A DNA stretch of 64,000 nt, taken from Serripes groenlandicus (taxonomy: Eukaryota > Mollusca > Bivalvia > Cardiida > Cardiidae). The DNA is taken from assembly GCA_031761405.1 (NCBI GenBank), contig JASEVX010000011.1:18961008-19025007 (forward strand), written 5' to 3'. A program made the translations under genes and the position numbers. The notes under the pieces are model-generated. The model was not told where the DNA came from, searched no databases, and was given only the letters and a program-made list of their open reading frames with translations. This document shows, in pieces, positions 36,830 through 48,245 of this stretch. How positions within the stretch are numbered: the stretch's first letter is position 1; each line of letters starts with the position of its first letter.

Positions 36830-37118
36830 CTTCTTATCAATAATGAAAATGCGTACGCCTTCTCATAAATGGGGAAAATGCGTGAGCCTTCTTATAAATG
36901 GGGAAATGCGTACGCCTTCTTATAAATAGGGAAAGTGTGTACGTCTTCTTAAAAAATGGGGAAATGTGTACGCCTTCTTATAAATGGGGAAAATGCGTAC
37001 ACCTTTTTATAAATGGGGAAAATGTGTACGCCTTCTTATAAATCGGAAAAATGCCTAAGCCTTCTTATAAATAGGAAAAATGCGTACGCCTTCTTATAGA
37101 TAATGAAAACATGCTTAA
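36830..37118. repeat. ~29-bp minisatellite, left block
   Basis: About nine to ten units of AATGCGTACGCCTTCTTATAAATGGGGAA with variants. The block ends ATGCTTAA at the Helitron-like insert and resumes at 38747. Confidence 0.93.
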
Positions 37119-38746
37119 TTAGTCGCCGGGCAGAAGCCCGCGACTTCTATTTTTAATAGGTTTTCTGAAATCACATGGTAGGATGGGATTATTATTAGAA
37201 AGAAACACATATAGATGTCTTGAACATATTACAATTGTGTTTGTTTAAACACACTAAGTAATGACACATCTAAAATGAAATAAATATTCCGATGTTTTAG
37301 GTATTTTCAGTTTCTTTATTTTGACTCGCATTTATGTTTTTTTGTTTTATTTACGAAGACAAAACAGTCCCTATTAGCTAGACTGGTATACTTTATTTTA
37401 CACTATATACTACATGTAATCAAAGTCGATAACTACAAACCTTTACGTCGCAGTCTAATTTGTTTACTTACGCGCACCTGCGTGACTCGCGAATACCAAC
37501 TGCGTAGATCAATCTCCTTTGCAGAGATCTCCTTTGCAGAGAGTCGCTCTTTACACTCACTTACAAATAGTAAATTATAGGTGATTTAAAATGTTTATTT
37601 GGCTCGAAACAAATGAAGAAAAGAACAAACCGAGATAAAACTGGTTTTAATGGAAAAATGACTTTGAACGAACACTCTCTGCCTATAGAGAGAGTTTCAA
37701 GAACGACACCTCTGCGAATAAGAAAGAATCGTGTCTTTCGTACACAATTATTTCGTCCTTGACAATTTTAAATGTGTCATTTAATTCACTAAAGGCATAT
37801 TGCTTCCGATCTGCATATTGTTATGCATCATTGACACAAGGGCGCTCATCATAATATAATTTTAAAACATGAGTAGTTTGTTGTTTTCATTATAAAAAAG
37901 GAAGGAAAGAATTAAAATAAATTAACATGTTGTAGGGCTAAGTTTATGTTCAAAATTAAGTTTAAATTATACAACAATTTCAATGAGATTTAACTGTTTA
38001 GTTGATATTATATTTCGAAGGTGGTCTAATTTATAAATATTGGACTACATTTCAACATTTAGATTTAACTGTTTAGTTGATATTATATTTCGAAGGTGGT
38101 CTAATTTATAAATATTTGACTACATTTCAACATGTGTTAAAGTATGATATAATTAGGATGCTAAGCTAATATCATTTTGAGAAAAAGAGACAACTCATGT
38201 CTTCAGCGATTTAACCCTTATCTCATTGTTTTAAAAGTAGATTGCTGCAAAGGTGTCTACTGTTGACTTTAAAAGAGGAAAGGTAAAATGACGTGCTATT
38301 GCATGCAAATCCTAAATTGTCTGTTTTGTGGTTTTATTGAAAAATAATAAAATTCAAATATTCTGACAAACATCTTGAAAAGTGTATGTGGAATTCACAA
38401 CTCTTATAATTATTCCTTAATGAAAGCACTGTATACATACTAAGACTAATGATTGGCAAGATTTCTCATTTCCATTACTGTTTATGATCAATAATTAGTT
38501 GGTTGTGTGTATGGTCAACCTACTTTGGAATGGAGATTGATCATAAACAATGAAAGGCTTCAATTGTCATTCACTTCGTTGACAAAACAATGCAATGTTA
38601 TGATACATTTTCAATTGACCCCACCCCTGATGTTCCAATATGCCCTTCAGTGATAACTGTTTATTCAACTACTATAATGTTAGTGTTATGCATAACTGCA
38701 CTATGGATATCCGGCGACATTGATGCGTTGCATCAACTTTCTCTTG
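37119..38746 (-). mobile_element. Helitron-like non-autonomous element, copy 2
   Basis: Read on the minus strand it starts CAAGAGAAAGTTGATGC, has a short subterminal stem-loop (TTGATGCAACGCATCAA), and ends in a GTCGCGGGC...GCCCGGCGAC hairpin followed by CTAA. It sits between host A and T inside a minisatellite monomer with no duplicated bases. A 75-bp internal tandem duplication (37988 and 38063) is specific to this copy. No transposase frame. The 5' end is not the usual TC and the hairpin almost touches CTAA, so the class remains provisional. Confidence 0.6.
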
Positions 38747-39400
38747 TCCTTCTTATAAATAGGAAAAATGCTTAAGCCTTCTTATTAATAGAAACAATGC
38801 GTTAGCCTTCTTATAAGTAGGAAAGATGCGTACGTCTTATTATGAATAGAAACAATGCGTTAGCCTTCTTATAAGTAGGAAAGATGCGTACGCCTTCTTA
38901 TTAATAGAAACAATGCGTACGCCTTCTTATAAGTAGGAAGGATGCGTACGCCTTCTTATTAATAGAAACAATGCGTTAGCATTCTTATAAGTAGAAAAAA
39001 TGCTTGCGTATTAATAGAAACAATGCGTTAGTATTCTTATGAGTAGGACAAATGTGTACGCCTTCTTATTAATAGAAACAAAGCGTACGCCTTCTAATAA
39101 GTAGGAAAGATGCGTACGCCTTCTTATTAATAGAAACAATGCGTTAGCCTTCTTATAAGTAGGAAAGATGCATACGCCTTCTTATTAATAGGGAAAATGT
39201 GTACGCCATCCTATACATAGGAAAAATGCGTAAGCCTTCTTGTAGGTAATGTGCAAGCCTTCATATAAATATGAACAATGCTTACGCCTTCTTATAAGTA
39301 GGAAAATGCGTACGCCTTATACATAGTAAAAATGCGTAAACCTTCTTATAGCTAATGAAAAATGCGCAAGCCTTCTTATGAACTCGTAAGCTTCCTTATA
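38747..39400. repeat. ~29-bp minisatellite, right block
   Basis: Continuation of 36830-37118 with a two-monomer higher-order pattern (TTATTAATAGAAACAATGCGT... alternating with TTATAAGTAGGAAAGATGCG...). Confidence 0.93.
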
Positions 39401-40247
39401 GATAAGGAAAATCTGCTCTACCTGTCTTGTACATGCAAACTTAAATTTGCAAAGAAAATGGAGAGAGACGAAAACCCTATGAGAGTCCCGATTATTGCAG
39501 CCCTTCTGGATATAGGGAAGAATACATTTGCAGTAAAGGACAGGGTGCAACGTTTCATAATAGTTTAGAAATTGATGATAGAATATACGTTAAATATGGT
39601 AATAGACTGTGATATCCTTAAGATTTCAACTTAGACCCTATAGAGGGAAGAACATTGTGAACCCTTCTGGATAAGTTAGCGGGCCAAAATATGGTTATTA
39701 TTATGAATCATTGGACAATAGTATACAGCATGTACATGTTTATGCAGGTATATCTGTGTTACTTCATATCCAATTATAATGTTCAATTGCCAGTAAAGGA
39801 TAAGACAAGCATACTGCGACTATGGTTCTCTCTTGTCTCTACTCTCACGACACCGCACGAATAATGAAACAAGCTATCGAGTTGTCGCGAGAACAGCGTC
39901 AAATTCACTTGAATATTTCTTCTCCTCGTGTAAAAGTACGGGATACGGAAGTTGTAATGTCTATGTGAGGTGCTCTCTGGTTGGTCGATATTTGGTCGTG
40001 TCCGGATTTTTAGCCAATCAGCGATCAGGTAATAGGAAACCATTTCTTTTTGTGTCGATATATTTAGTTTTGACGTGTCTATGTTTTCCGCGGAAATGGT
40101 ACCCCTTACGGCAACTCAAATATTAAGAAAACGAAGAGACGGATCAAAAATCGGGACGATCATTCGATGTAGCAACTGATGGGCTACACAACGCACACCG
40201 AGTGGTTTCTAAATTCGAAAAACTGTGGGAGGAGATAGTTTTCGCCC
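39401..40247. other. No supported feature
   Basis: Includes a frame of 97 codons at 39833-40126 without a recognisable domain. It is somewhat more GC-rich than the average but no gene can be supported. Confidence 0.4.
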
Positions 40248-40261
40248 GTTTCCATAGCAAC
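40248..40261 (+). promoter_or_regulatory. RFX X-box-like motif
   Basis: GTTTCCATAGCAAC fits the X-box consensus bound by RFX factors. A weaker repeat (TTTCTATGGCGAC) follows 15 bp on. No ciliary gene is adjacent, and the motif may belong to a repeat. Confidence 0.35.
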
Positions 40262-40309
40262 GGAGATTTCTATGGCGACCATACTACAAAAGGAACAACT
40301 AGAGCCTAG

Positions 40310-40400
40310 ACCCTTCATCCCTACCAAGTGTAGTCGAAATCCGATGAATAGTTTTGGCGCTACGCTTGCCACAAACAAACAAACAAACGGACAGTAACGA
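40310..40400 (+). mobile_element. Probable LINE/SINE 3' tail
   Basis: CCTTCATCCCTACCAAGTGTAGTCGAAATCCGATGAATAG...ACAAACAAACAAACAAACGGACAG resembles a retroelement 3' end with a (CAAA)n tail. Confidence 0.45.
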
Positions 40401-40477
40401 AGACCGACTTTAAGGGTCTCTAGAAGAGAGAACCAATAAATTGTAAACGTGACAGTGTTGAAATTTTAAAAATATTG

Positions 40478-40549
40478 TTTCGATGCCGGGAATCGAACAC
40501 GGGCCGCCTGGGTGAAAACCAGGAATCCTAACCACTAGACTACATCGGA
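40478..40549 (-). tRNA. tRNA-Glu (UUC)
   Basis: The 72-nt cloverleaf reads TCCGATGTAGTCTAGTGGTT (5'), anticodon arm CCTGGTTTTCACCCAGG with TTC, and T arm CCGTGTTCGATTCCCGG. A and B boxes are good. The acceptor stem TCCGATG / CATCGAA pairs except for a C-A clash at 2-71, which could weaken processing; all other stems pair. It is not followed by a SINE body, so it is a genuine tRNA gene or a recent pseudogene. Confidence 0.85.
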
Positions 40550-40672
40550 TATCTAATACAGGGTAAATATCAATACATATTTGTCGATAAGAATTAGACG
40601 TATAGAGATTAATGGTGTACCCATGTTTATAACAACAGATCAGACTGTATTATGATTATACCTGAATAGTTG

Positions 40673-40775
40673 ATTGATCGATTGATTACTTGCTAAGGAG
40701 CGCAGCCATTTATACAATGTTTTAAGTCTTTGATATGAACAGACTAGGGATCGAACACGCGACCTCCCGCAGAAG
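40673..40775 (-). mobile_element. SINE S2 fragment
   Basis: Minus strand GCGGGAGGTCGCGTGTTCGATCCC...AAAGACTTAAAACATTGTATAAATGGCTGCGCTCC, the S2 B-box and proximal body, joined to a TTGATTGATCGATTGATT tail. It marks the left edge of the segmental duplication. Confidence 0.65.
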
Positions 40776-40919
40776 ATACACAAACTCTTTATATACGAAC
40801 CGTGACGCTGCATATATACACGTGGCTTCAAAAGATCTCGTTCAATTGTACCAGTATTACTTACAAGTTTGACCCGAAACATGGGAGTTATATCATAACA
40901 CTCATGGTGTTAAGACAAA

Positions 40920-42095
40920 ACTACGACTTCTAATGAACCCTACGATTACATGTAAATAACTGAAATACTACGTCTTGTAATGATTCCTAGCATGACCTAT
41001 TAATAACTGCAATACTACGTCTTGTAATGATTCCTAGCATGACTTGTTAATAACTGAAATACTACGTCTTGTAATGATTCCTAGCATGACATGTTAATAA
41101 CTGAAATACTACGTCTTGTAATGACCCCTACCATTACATGTTAATAACTGAAATACTACGTCTTGTAATGACCCCTACCATTACATGTTAATAACTGAAA
41201 TACTACGTCTTGTAATGATTCCTAGCATGACATGTTAATAACTGAAATACTACGTCTTGTAATGATTCCTAGCATGTCTTGTTAATAACTGAAATACTAC
41301 GTTTTGTAATGATTCCTAGCATGTCATGTTAATAACTGAAATACTACGTCTTGTAATAATTTCTAGCATGACATGTTAATAACTGAAATACTGCGTGTTG
41401 TAATGATTCCTATGACATGACTTGTTAATAACTGAAATACTACGTCTTGTAATGATTCCTAGCATGTCATGTTAATAACTGAAATACTACGTCTTGTAAT
41501 AATTTCTAGCATGACATGTTAATAACTGAAATACAACGTCTTGTAATGATTCCTAGCATGACTTGTTAATAACTGAAATACTACGTCTTGTAATGATTCC
41601 TAGCATGACTTGTTTATAACTGCAATATTATAACTTATAATGACCCCTACTGCTACATGTAAATATTACAAAACTACAACTTGTATTGACCCATACTGCT
41701 ACACGTAAATACTACAATACTACAACCCGTATTGACCATGACCGCTACATGTAAAGGCTACAACTTGTAATGACCCCCCTACCGCTACATGTAAATACTA
41801 CAATACTACAACTTGTGTTGACCACGACCGCTACATGTAAATACTACAATACTACAACTTATATTGACCATGACCGCTACATGTAAATACTACACTACTA
41901 CACTACTACAACTTGTATTGACCATGACCGCTACATGTAAAGACTACAATACTACAACTTGTATTGACCATGACCGCTACATGTAAATACTACAATACTA
42001 CAACTTGTATTGACCATGACCGCTACATGTAAAGACTACAACTTGTAATGACCCCCTATCTCTACATGTAAATACTACAATACTACAACGTGTAA
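40920..42095. repeat. 46/47-bp minisatellite with two subfamilies
   Basis: 40932-41630: about fifteen 47-bp units (TAATGATTCCTAGCATGACT...AATACTACGTCTTG). 41640-42090: about ten 46-bp units (TATTGACCATGACCGCTACA...AATACTACAACTTG). The two meet head to tail. In copies 2 and 3 of the duplication only one unit of each type remains (about 45150-45270 and 48480-48600). Confidence 0.93.
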
Positions 42096-42539
42096 TGTAA
42101 TGTAGCCATTACTACCATTTTTAAAGTCGTTGATAGGATTATGTATTTGGTAAAAAAAATATGTTATTTTAATAAAGCTTTACTCCAGTGTTATATGATT
42201 CACTCAATATTGACATTGACCTTTGAGCGACACTCATTAGCAGGTGACACACCGTCTCGTCTAGGTGAATAAATGAGTCATTTATTTTGTATCTTTTTTT
42301 TAAAGTTAAAGATGACTGTTGACATAATAGCTTGAGCAAACTGTGTTTCACCCGGGTCTTTATTGTACGTTTGACCTTCATTTAGGTCATTGACCTTTCA
42401 ATATCCATTGCTCTTGCATATATCACATCAAGGAGATCAACTGTGTCAAGTGGCATTATTTGCAAACCTATAGAAGCTTTATTTTTTCTAATTTAAACTT
42501 ATTTATTTAACCAGTACTCGCGCCGTTCGTATGAAAAAA

Positions 42540-42620
42540 TCCCAAAAACAGAACCCGCTCATCACGGGATTCGAACCCGGAACGCTCTACCTGTTTACCA
42601 CTGTCTGAGCTTTAGTCTTC
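42540..42620 (-). mobile_element. SINE S4 head, copy in duplication unit 1
   Basis: Minus strand AAAGCTCAGACAGTGGTAAACAGGTAGAGCG with GGGTTCGAATCCCGTGATGAGCGGG, a tRNA-like head. The downstream body block seen in the other two copies is partly missing here. Confidence 0.65.
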
Positions 42621-42750
42621 ACGCACATTTATTTTATATCTTGATCATTTAGCTGCAATCCTGGATTTCGCATGCGACAAAGCATGTACAAGCTGTACAC
42701 AAAGTGAACATTGTTAACAGCAGTATATATAAAGTTGCGTTACTTTATGT

Positions 42751-42964
42751 TTAACCCTTTCCCTCATACGACAATTCTGCAGCAGACGACTTTGAACATA
42801 TTTTGTCAAAAAATAGAAAATGTCTATAATTGAATGAATAACCTAACATTGTGGCAAAAGAAGAAATTGCACGTTTTGTGCAATTTCTTCTTTTGTCACT
42901 ATGTTTTCAAAAAACCGTCTGCTACAGAGGCCTCCGAAAGCGTCTATATGAGGGAAAGGGTTAA
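42751..42964. mobile_element. MITE-A copy 13
   Basis: TTAACCCTTTCCCTCATACGAC to TATGAGGGAAAGGGTTAA with core GAAATTGCACGTTTTGTGCAATTTC. It shares its right TTAA with the next MITE-A. Confidence 0.9.
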
Positions 42965-43480
42965 CTCTTTCCAGCGTACAGTAAATCTGCAGCAGACGAC
43001 ATTGAAAACATCTCAGCAAAAATATGAAAGTATCTCCTTTATATGAAATCATAATTATTAAACATGTTTGAAGACATTGTAGCAAAGCAAAAATTGCTCA
43101 TCGTGAGTAATTTCTCCTTTTTCCACAATGTTTTCAAAAGTCGTCTTTTAATAACAGGAAAATGGGAATATTTTCATAAATACGTTATTGTGCTAAATAT
43201 TACGATTTTAAGTATTAAGGGGGAAACAAAAGACAGATAAATGTTTACAATAATTTTGGGAGATCGAGGTCAACAGGTTTGAAAGAAGTTATTTTTGTTT
43301 TCGTTTTACGTATTTAACTAAAAAACTATTGATATCATATATTTATACAGTATCATATATTTAAAAGCGGATTTCGTGTTTTTAGAATCAAACAGTATTT
43401 CTCAAGCCATTAAATGCTGATTCCCGTGTCATACGCTGCAGATGCATACAAGATGCGTCTGTTTGTGGGAAAGTGTTATT
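42961..43480. mobile_element. MITE-A copy 14, interrupted
   Basis: TTAACTCTTTCCAGCGTACAG...GCAGCAGACGACATTGAAAAC...core AAAATTGCTCATCGTGAGTAATTTCTCC, then about 280 bp foreign sequence from about 43150, then CATACGCTGCAGATGCATACAAGATGCGTCTGTTTGTGGGAAAGTGTTA. Confidence 0.75.
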
Positions 43481-43830
43481 AAGTAATCCAACCTCTCGTA
43501 ACCTTGTAAATAACGTTTTAGATGTCAATGCTTGAGTGATCACATAAGATGTTCGTTATATTGCAAACATTTAGGCTATAGACGTAAATTTCTGACCCTG
43601 AACAGCCCAATATCATAATTGAAACTTTTATTTCGTGAGTTGTTCGTCTGTATGTGTGTGTCGCTTGCTTGCATCAGTGTGTCGCTTGCTTGCATCAGTG
43701 TGGTCGCTTGCTTGCATCAGTGTGTCAGTTATATCGCTGCGTTTCTCCGAGAAGATTAACGGTAGGTAACTGTGAAACAATCGGCCTGTCATGAAGCTAT
43801 CCCGACACATTTTTAAATCTGTGAGAAAAG

Positions 43831-44145
43831 TACGGTGTTCCGTTAGGGCCATCGTGCTATCGCGCATACGCGATGCCACGATGACAAGATGGTGATGAGT
43901 ACGATGACACGATGGTGATGAGCACGATGGCACGATGACACGATGAGACGACGATGGTCGATGACGATGACGCGATGTAATATCGCGTCATCGTCATCGT
44001 GCCATCGCTCCATCACCATCGTGTCATCGTGTCATCGTCATCGTGCTATCACCATCGTGTCATCGTACTATCACCATCTTGTCATCGTGACATCGTAGCA
44101 TCTTGTTGACAGCGCGATAGCACGATGGCCCTAACGGTACACCGT
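43831..44145. mobile_element. Long palindrome with GATG-rich interior
   Basis: Terminal inverted repeats of 35 bp (TACGGTGTTCCGTTAGGGCC...GCGC) with one mismatch. The interior is CACGATG/GGTGATG repeats in the left half and their complement in the right half, so nearly the whole 315 bp can fold back. It ends in TACGG...CCGTA. Confidence 0.88.
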
Positions 44146-44373
44146 AGAAAGGTCATGATATTGGAAGTCTATGTTAAAACAGGAGCGATATGTTTTTCGT
44201 TGCAACATTAAATGTATATACGCCGTTTCAAAACATAGCATACTCGTATACTGCAACACTGCTCCCTGCTAGAGCACCAAAGAAAAGATGTGTGGCCAGT
44301 AAACACGAGTATGCAGAGAAATAGAGGAACTGAAGCGGACGGCGTCCTACATCGATGTGGCCGGAGTGACAAT

Positions 44374-44600
44374 GGAAGAAGAAGAAGAAGAAGAAGAAGA
44401 AGAAGAAGAAGAAGAAGAAGAAGAAGAAGAAGAAGAAGAAGAAGAAGAAGAAGAAGAAGAAGAAGAAGAAGAAGAAGAAGAAGAAGAAGAAGAAGAAGAA
44501 GAAGAAGAAGAAGAAGAAGAAGAAGAAGAAGAAGAAGAAGAAGAAGAAGAAGAAGAAGAAGAAGAAGAAGAAGAAGAAAAAGAAGAAGAAGAAGAAAAAG
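44374..44600. repeat. (GAA)n tract, duplication unit 1
   Basis: About 75 GAA triplets with two AAAA interruptions near the right end. Poly-Glu, poly-Arg and poly-Ser frames are artefacts. Confidence 0.97.
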
Positions 44601-44616
44601 ATACGTCATTTGAATA

Positions 44617-44732
44617 TGGCCTAATGGTTACGACATTCGCTTTTGGTGGGGGAGGTCGGAAGCTCGATTCCCAATGGCGACAGTTTTGTCTGCTGTGACA
44701 TTGCTGGTTTATTACATATAACCACAAGGTAG
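44617..44732 (+). mobile_element. SINE S5-like, tRNA-like head
   Basis: TATGGCCTAATGGTTACGACATTCGC (A-box-like) and GGAAGCTCGATTCCCAATGG (B-box-like), then GTCTGCTGTGACATTGCTGG. It follows the (GAA)n directly and stops at a MITE-B TTAA. Confidence 0.55.
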
Positions 44733-44908
44733 TTAAGTATTTCGCTGTCAAATGCAATTAAAGGCCTTTGCAAAAAATGCAGATTCAGATGAGACAGCTC
44801 GTAACGAGCTGTCTCTCTTGAAATCTGCATGGTTTGCCACGTAGACATTACATTTTACAAGTGGTCCAATGTTCAGCATGGAATAATTGACTTTGTGAAA
44901 GAGTTTAA
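44733..44908. mobile_element. MITE-B copy 5
   Basis: TTAAGTATTTCGCTGTCAAATGC...GCAGATTCAGATGAGACAGCTCG / CGAGCTGTCTCTCTTGAAATCTGC...GTGAAAGAGTTTAA. Shortened in its right half. Confidence 0.75.
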
Positions 44909-45694
44909 ACAATGGTGCCGAAAGCCTGTCTGTCCGGTGCCTGGCAAAAAAATAGGGTTCGGGGAGTGAAAATGTTTTCAAAGATGATTCATTAGTCAGA
45001 AAACTAAGGTTTGTGACACTACAATACACAAACACTTTATAAACGAATCGTGAAGCTGCAATACATGTGGCTGCAAAAGATCTCGTTCAAGTGTACGAGT
45101 ATCACTTACAAGTTTGACCCGAAACATGGAGTTATAGCACAACACTAGTGTAGTTAAGACAAAACTACGACTTCTAATGAACCCAACCATTACATGTTAA
45201 TAACTGAAATACTACAACTTGTAATGAACCTACCGCTACATGTAAATACTACAATACTACACCTTTTAATGTAGTGTAGCCATTACTACCAGTTTTAAAA
45301 GTCTTTGATAGGATTATGTATTTGATAACAAAAATTATTATTTTAATGAAGCTTACTCCAGTGTTATATGATTCGACACTTATTAGCATGTGACACGCCG
45401 TCTCGTCTAGGTGAATAAATTAGTCCGTTATTTTGTATCTTTTTTTTTAAAGTTATAGATGACTGTTGACATAACAGCTTGAGCAAACTGTGTTTCACCC
45501 GGGTCTTTATTTTACGTTTGACCTTCATTTAGTTCATTGACCTTTTAATATCCATTGATTCTTCATATATCTCATCAAGGAGATCAACTGTGCCAAGTGA
45601 CATTATTTGCAAACTTATAGAAGCTTTACTTTTTTTAATTTAAACTTATTTATTTTACATCGATTGCGAAACAAGCTTTAAGCTTATATTAATC

Positions 45695-45840
45695 ACGCTC
45701 GATGTCTGCTTCCTGGAAACTTAACCAGTACTCGCGCCGTTCTTGTGGAAAAATCCCAAAGGCAGAACCCGCTCATCACGGGATTCGAACCCGGGACGCT
45801 TTACCTGTGTACCACTGTCTGAGCTTTAGTCTTCACGCAC
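45695..45840 (-). mobile_element. SINE S4, duplication unit 2
   Basis: Minus strand head CTCAGACAGTGGTACACAGGTAAAGCG, GGGTTCGAATCCCGTGATGAGCGGG, then TGGTTAAGTTTCCAGGAAGCAGACATCG. Confidence 0.7.
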
Positions 45841-45963
45841 ATTTATTTTATATCGGGCTCATTTAGCTGCAATCCTGGATTTTAATGCGACAAAGCATGT
45901 ACAAGCTGTACACAAAGTGAACATTGTTAACAGCAGTATATATATAATTGCGTTACTTTATGT

Positions 45964-46200
45964 TTAACCCTTTCTCTCATACGACAATTCTGCAGCAGAC
46001 GACTTTGAACATATTTTGTCAAAAGATAGAAAATGTCTATAATTGAATGGATAACCTATGACTAAAAGTGGAAAACATTGTGGCAAAAGAAGAAATTGCA
46101 AATTGCACGTTTTGTGCAATTTCTTCTTTTGTCACTATGTTTTCAAAAAACCGTCTGCTACAGAGGCCTCCGAAAGCGTCTATATGAGTGAAAGGGTTAA
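45964..46200. mobile_element. MITE-A copy 15 (unit 2 equivalent of 42751)
   Basis: TTAACCCTTTCTCTCATACGAC to ATGAGTGAAAGGGTTAA. The core is extended by a small duplication (GAAATTGCAAATTGCACG). Confidence 0.88.
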
Positions 46201-46790
46201 CTCTTTCCAACGTACAGTAAATCTGCAGCAGACGACAGTGAAAACATCTCAGCAAAAATATGAAAGTATCTCCTTTATATGAAATCATAATTATTAAACA
46301 TGTTTGAAGACATTGTAGCTAAGCAGAAATTGCTCATCGTGAGTAATTTCTCCTTTTTCCACAATGTTTTTAAAAGTCGTCTTTTAATAACAGGAAAATG
46401 GGAACATTTTCATAAATACGTTATTGTGCTAAATATTGCGATTTTAAGTATTAAGGGGAAAAAAAAGGACGCGCATGCACAGATAAATGTTTACAATAAT
46501 TTTGGGAGATCGAGGTCAACAGGTTTGAAAAAATGTATTTTTGTTTAACTAAAACACTATTGATATCATATATTTATACAGTATCATATATTTAAAAGCG
46601 GATTTCGTGTTTTTAGAATCAAACAGTATTTCTTAAGGCATTAAATGCTGATTCCCGCGCTAACATCCAATTGCTGCATCTTGTAGCAACTTTGTTTGCT
46701 ACATGTATTTATGTTTTTGCTACACTATTTTATAAAGTCATACGCTGCAGATGCATACAAGATGCGTCTGTTTGTGGGAAAGTGTTATTA
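46197..46790. mobile_element. MITE-A copy 16, interrupted (unit 2 equivalent of 42961)
   Basis: Same arms and interruption as copy 14, with about 75 bp more foreign sequence before CATACGCTGCAGATGC. Confidence 0.72.
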
Positions 46791-47116
46791 AGTAATCCAA
46801 CCTCTCGTAACCTTGTAAATAACGTTTTAGATGTCAATGCTTGAGTGATCACATAAGATGTTCGTTATATTGCAAACATTTAGGCTATAGACGTAAATTT
46901 CTGACCCTGAACATCCCAATATCATAATTGAAACTTTTATTTCGTGAGTTGTTCGTCTGTATGTGTGTGTCGCTTGCTTGCATCAGTGTTTCGCTTGCTT
47001 GCATCAGTGTGTCAGTTATATCGCTGCGTTTCTCGAGAAGATTAACGGTAGGTAACTGTGAAACAATCGGCCTGTCATGGAGCTATCCCGACACATTTTT
47101 AAATATGTGAGAAAAG

Positions 47117-47444
47117 TACGGTGTTCCGTTAGGGCCATCGTGCTATCGCGCATACGCGATGCCACGATAGCACGATGGTGATGACACGATGACACGATGA
47201 CACGATGGTGATGGTACGATGACACGATGGTGATGGCACGATGGCACGATGACGATGACGCGATGTAATATCGCGTCATCGTGCCATCGTAGCATCGCTC
47301 CATCACCATCGTGTCATCGTGTCATCGCGTCATCGTCATCGTGCTATCGTGTCATCACCATCGTGTCATCGTACTATCACCATCGTGCCATCGTAGCATC
47401 TTGTTGACAGCGCGATAGCACGATGGCCCTAACGGTACACCGTA
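47117..47444. mobile_element. Long GATG-rich palindrome, duplication unit 2
   Basis: Same 35-bp ends as 43831-44145. The interior repeats differ in number and order (more CACGATGACACGATG units), so the arms have changed since the duplication while staying self-complementary. Confidence 0.88.
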
Positions 47445-47663
47445 GAAAGGTCATGATATTGAAAGTCTATGTTAAAACAGGAGCGATATGTTTTTCGTTG
47501 CAACATTAAATGTATATACGCCGTTTCAAAACATAGCATACTCGTATACTGCAACACTGCTCCCTGCTAGAGCACCAAAGAAAAGATGTGTGGCCAGTAA
47601 ACACGAGTATGCAGAGAACTGAAGCGGACGGCGTCCTACATCGATGTGGCCGGAGTGACAATG

Positions 47664-47940
47664 GAAGAAGAAGAAGAAGAAGAAGAAGAAGAAGAAGAAG
47701 AAGAAGAAGAAGAAGAAGAAGAAGAAGAAGAAGAAGAAGAAGAAGAAGAAGAAGAAGAAGAAGAAGAAGAAGAAGAAGAAGAAGAAGAAGAAGAAGAAGA
47801 AGAAGAAGAAGAAGAAGAAGAAGAAGAAGAAGAAGAAGAAGAAGAAGAAGAAGAAGAAGAGAAGAAGAAGAAGAAGAAGAAGAAGAAGAAGAAAAAAAAG
47901 TGAAGAAGAAGAAGAAGAAGAAAAAAAAAAGAAAAAAAGA
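47664..47940. repeat. (GAA)n tract, duplication unit 2
   Basis: Longer than in unit 1, with GAGAAG and AAAAAAAGTGAAG interruptions toward its right end. Confidence 0.97.
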
Positions 47941-47944
47941 TACG

Positions 47945-48071
47945 TCACTTTTATATGGTCTAATGGTTACGACATTCGCTTTTGGTGGGGGAGGTCGGAA
48001 GCTCGATTCCCAATGGCGACAGTTTTGTCTGCTGTGACATTGCTGGTTTATTACATATAACCACCAGGTAG
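47945..48071 (+). mobile_element. SINE S5-like, duplication unit 2
   Basis: Same tRNA-like head as 44617-44732 (TATGGTCTAATGGTTACGACATTCGC). Confidence 0.55.
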
Positions 48072-48245
48072 ATAATTATTTCGCTGTCAAATGCAATTAA
48101 AGGCCTTTGCAAAAAATGCAGATTCAGATGAGACAGCTCGTAACGAGCTGTCTCTCTTGAAATCTGCATTGTTTGCCACGTAGACATTATTTTACAAGTG
48201 GTCCAATGTTCAGCATGGAAGAATTGACTTTGTGAAAGAGTTTAA
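48072..48245. mobile_element. MITE-B copy 6, duplication unit 2
   Basis: Matches 44733-44908; the left TTAA has decayed to TAATTA while the right GAGTTTAA is kept. Confidence 0.72.

Larger units (their letters stand above)
40780..45025. repeat. Tandem segmental duplication, copy 1
   Basis: Unit begins ACACAAACTCTTTATATACGAA...TTGACCCGAAACATGG. The order of contents (minisatellite, S4 SINE, two MITE-A, palindrome, (GAA)n, S5 SINE, MITE-B) is repeated in copy 2. Copy 1 is longer (4.2 kb against 3.3 kb) because its minisatellite is expanded to about 1.2 kb. Confidence 0.92.

Noticed and set aside
44208..44757. Poly-Leu, poly-Arg, poly-Glu and poly-Ser frames (also 47526-48037)
   Set aside because: Translation of (GAA)n on all frames; no flanking protein sequence.
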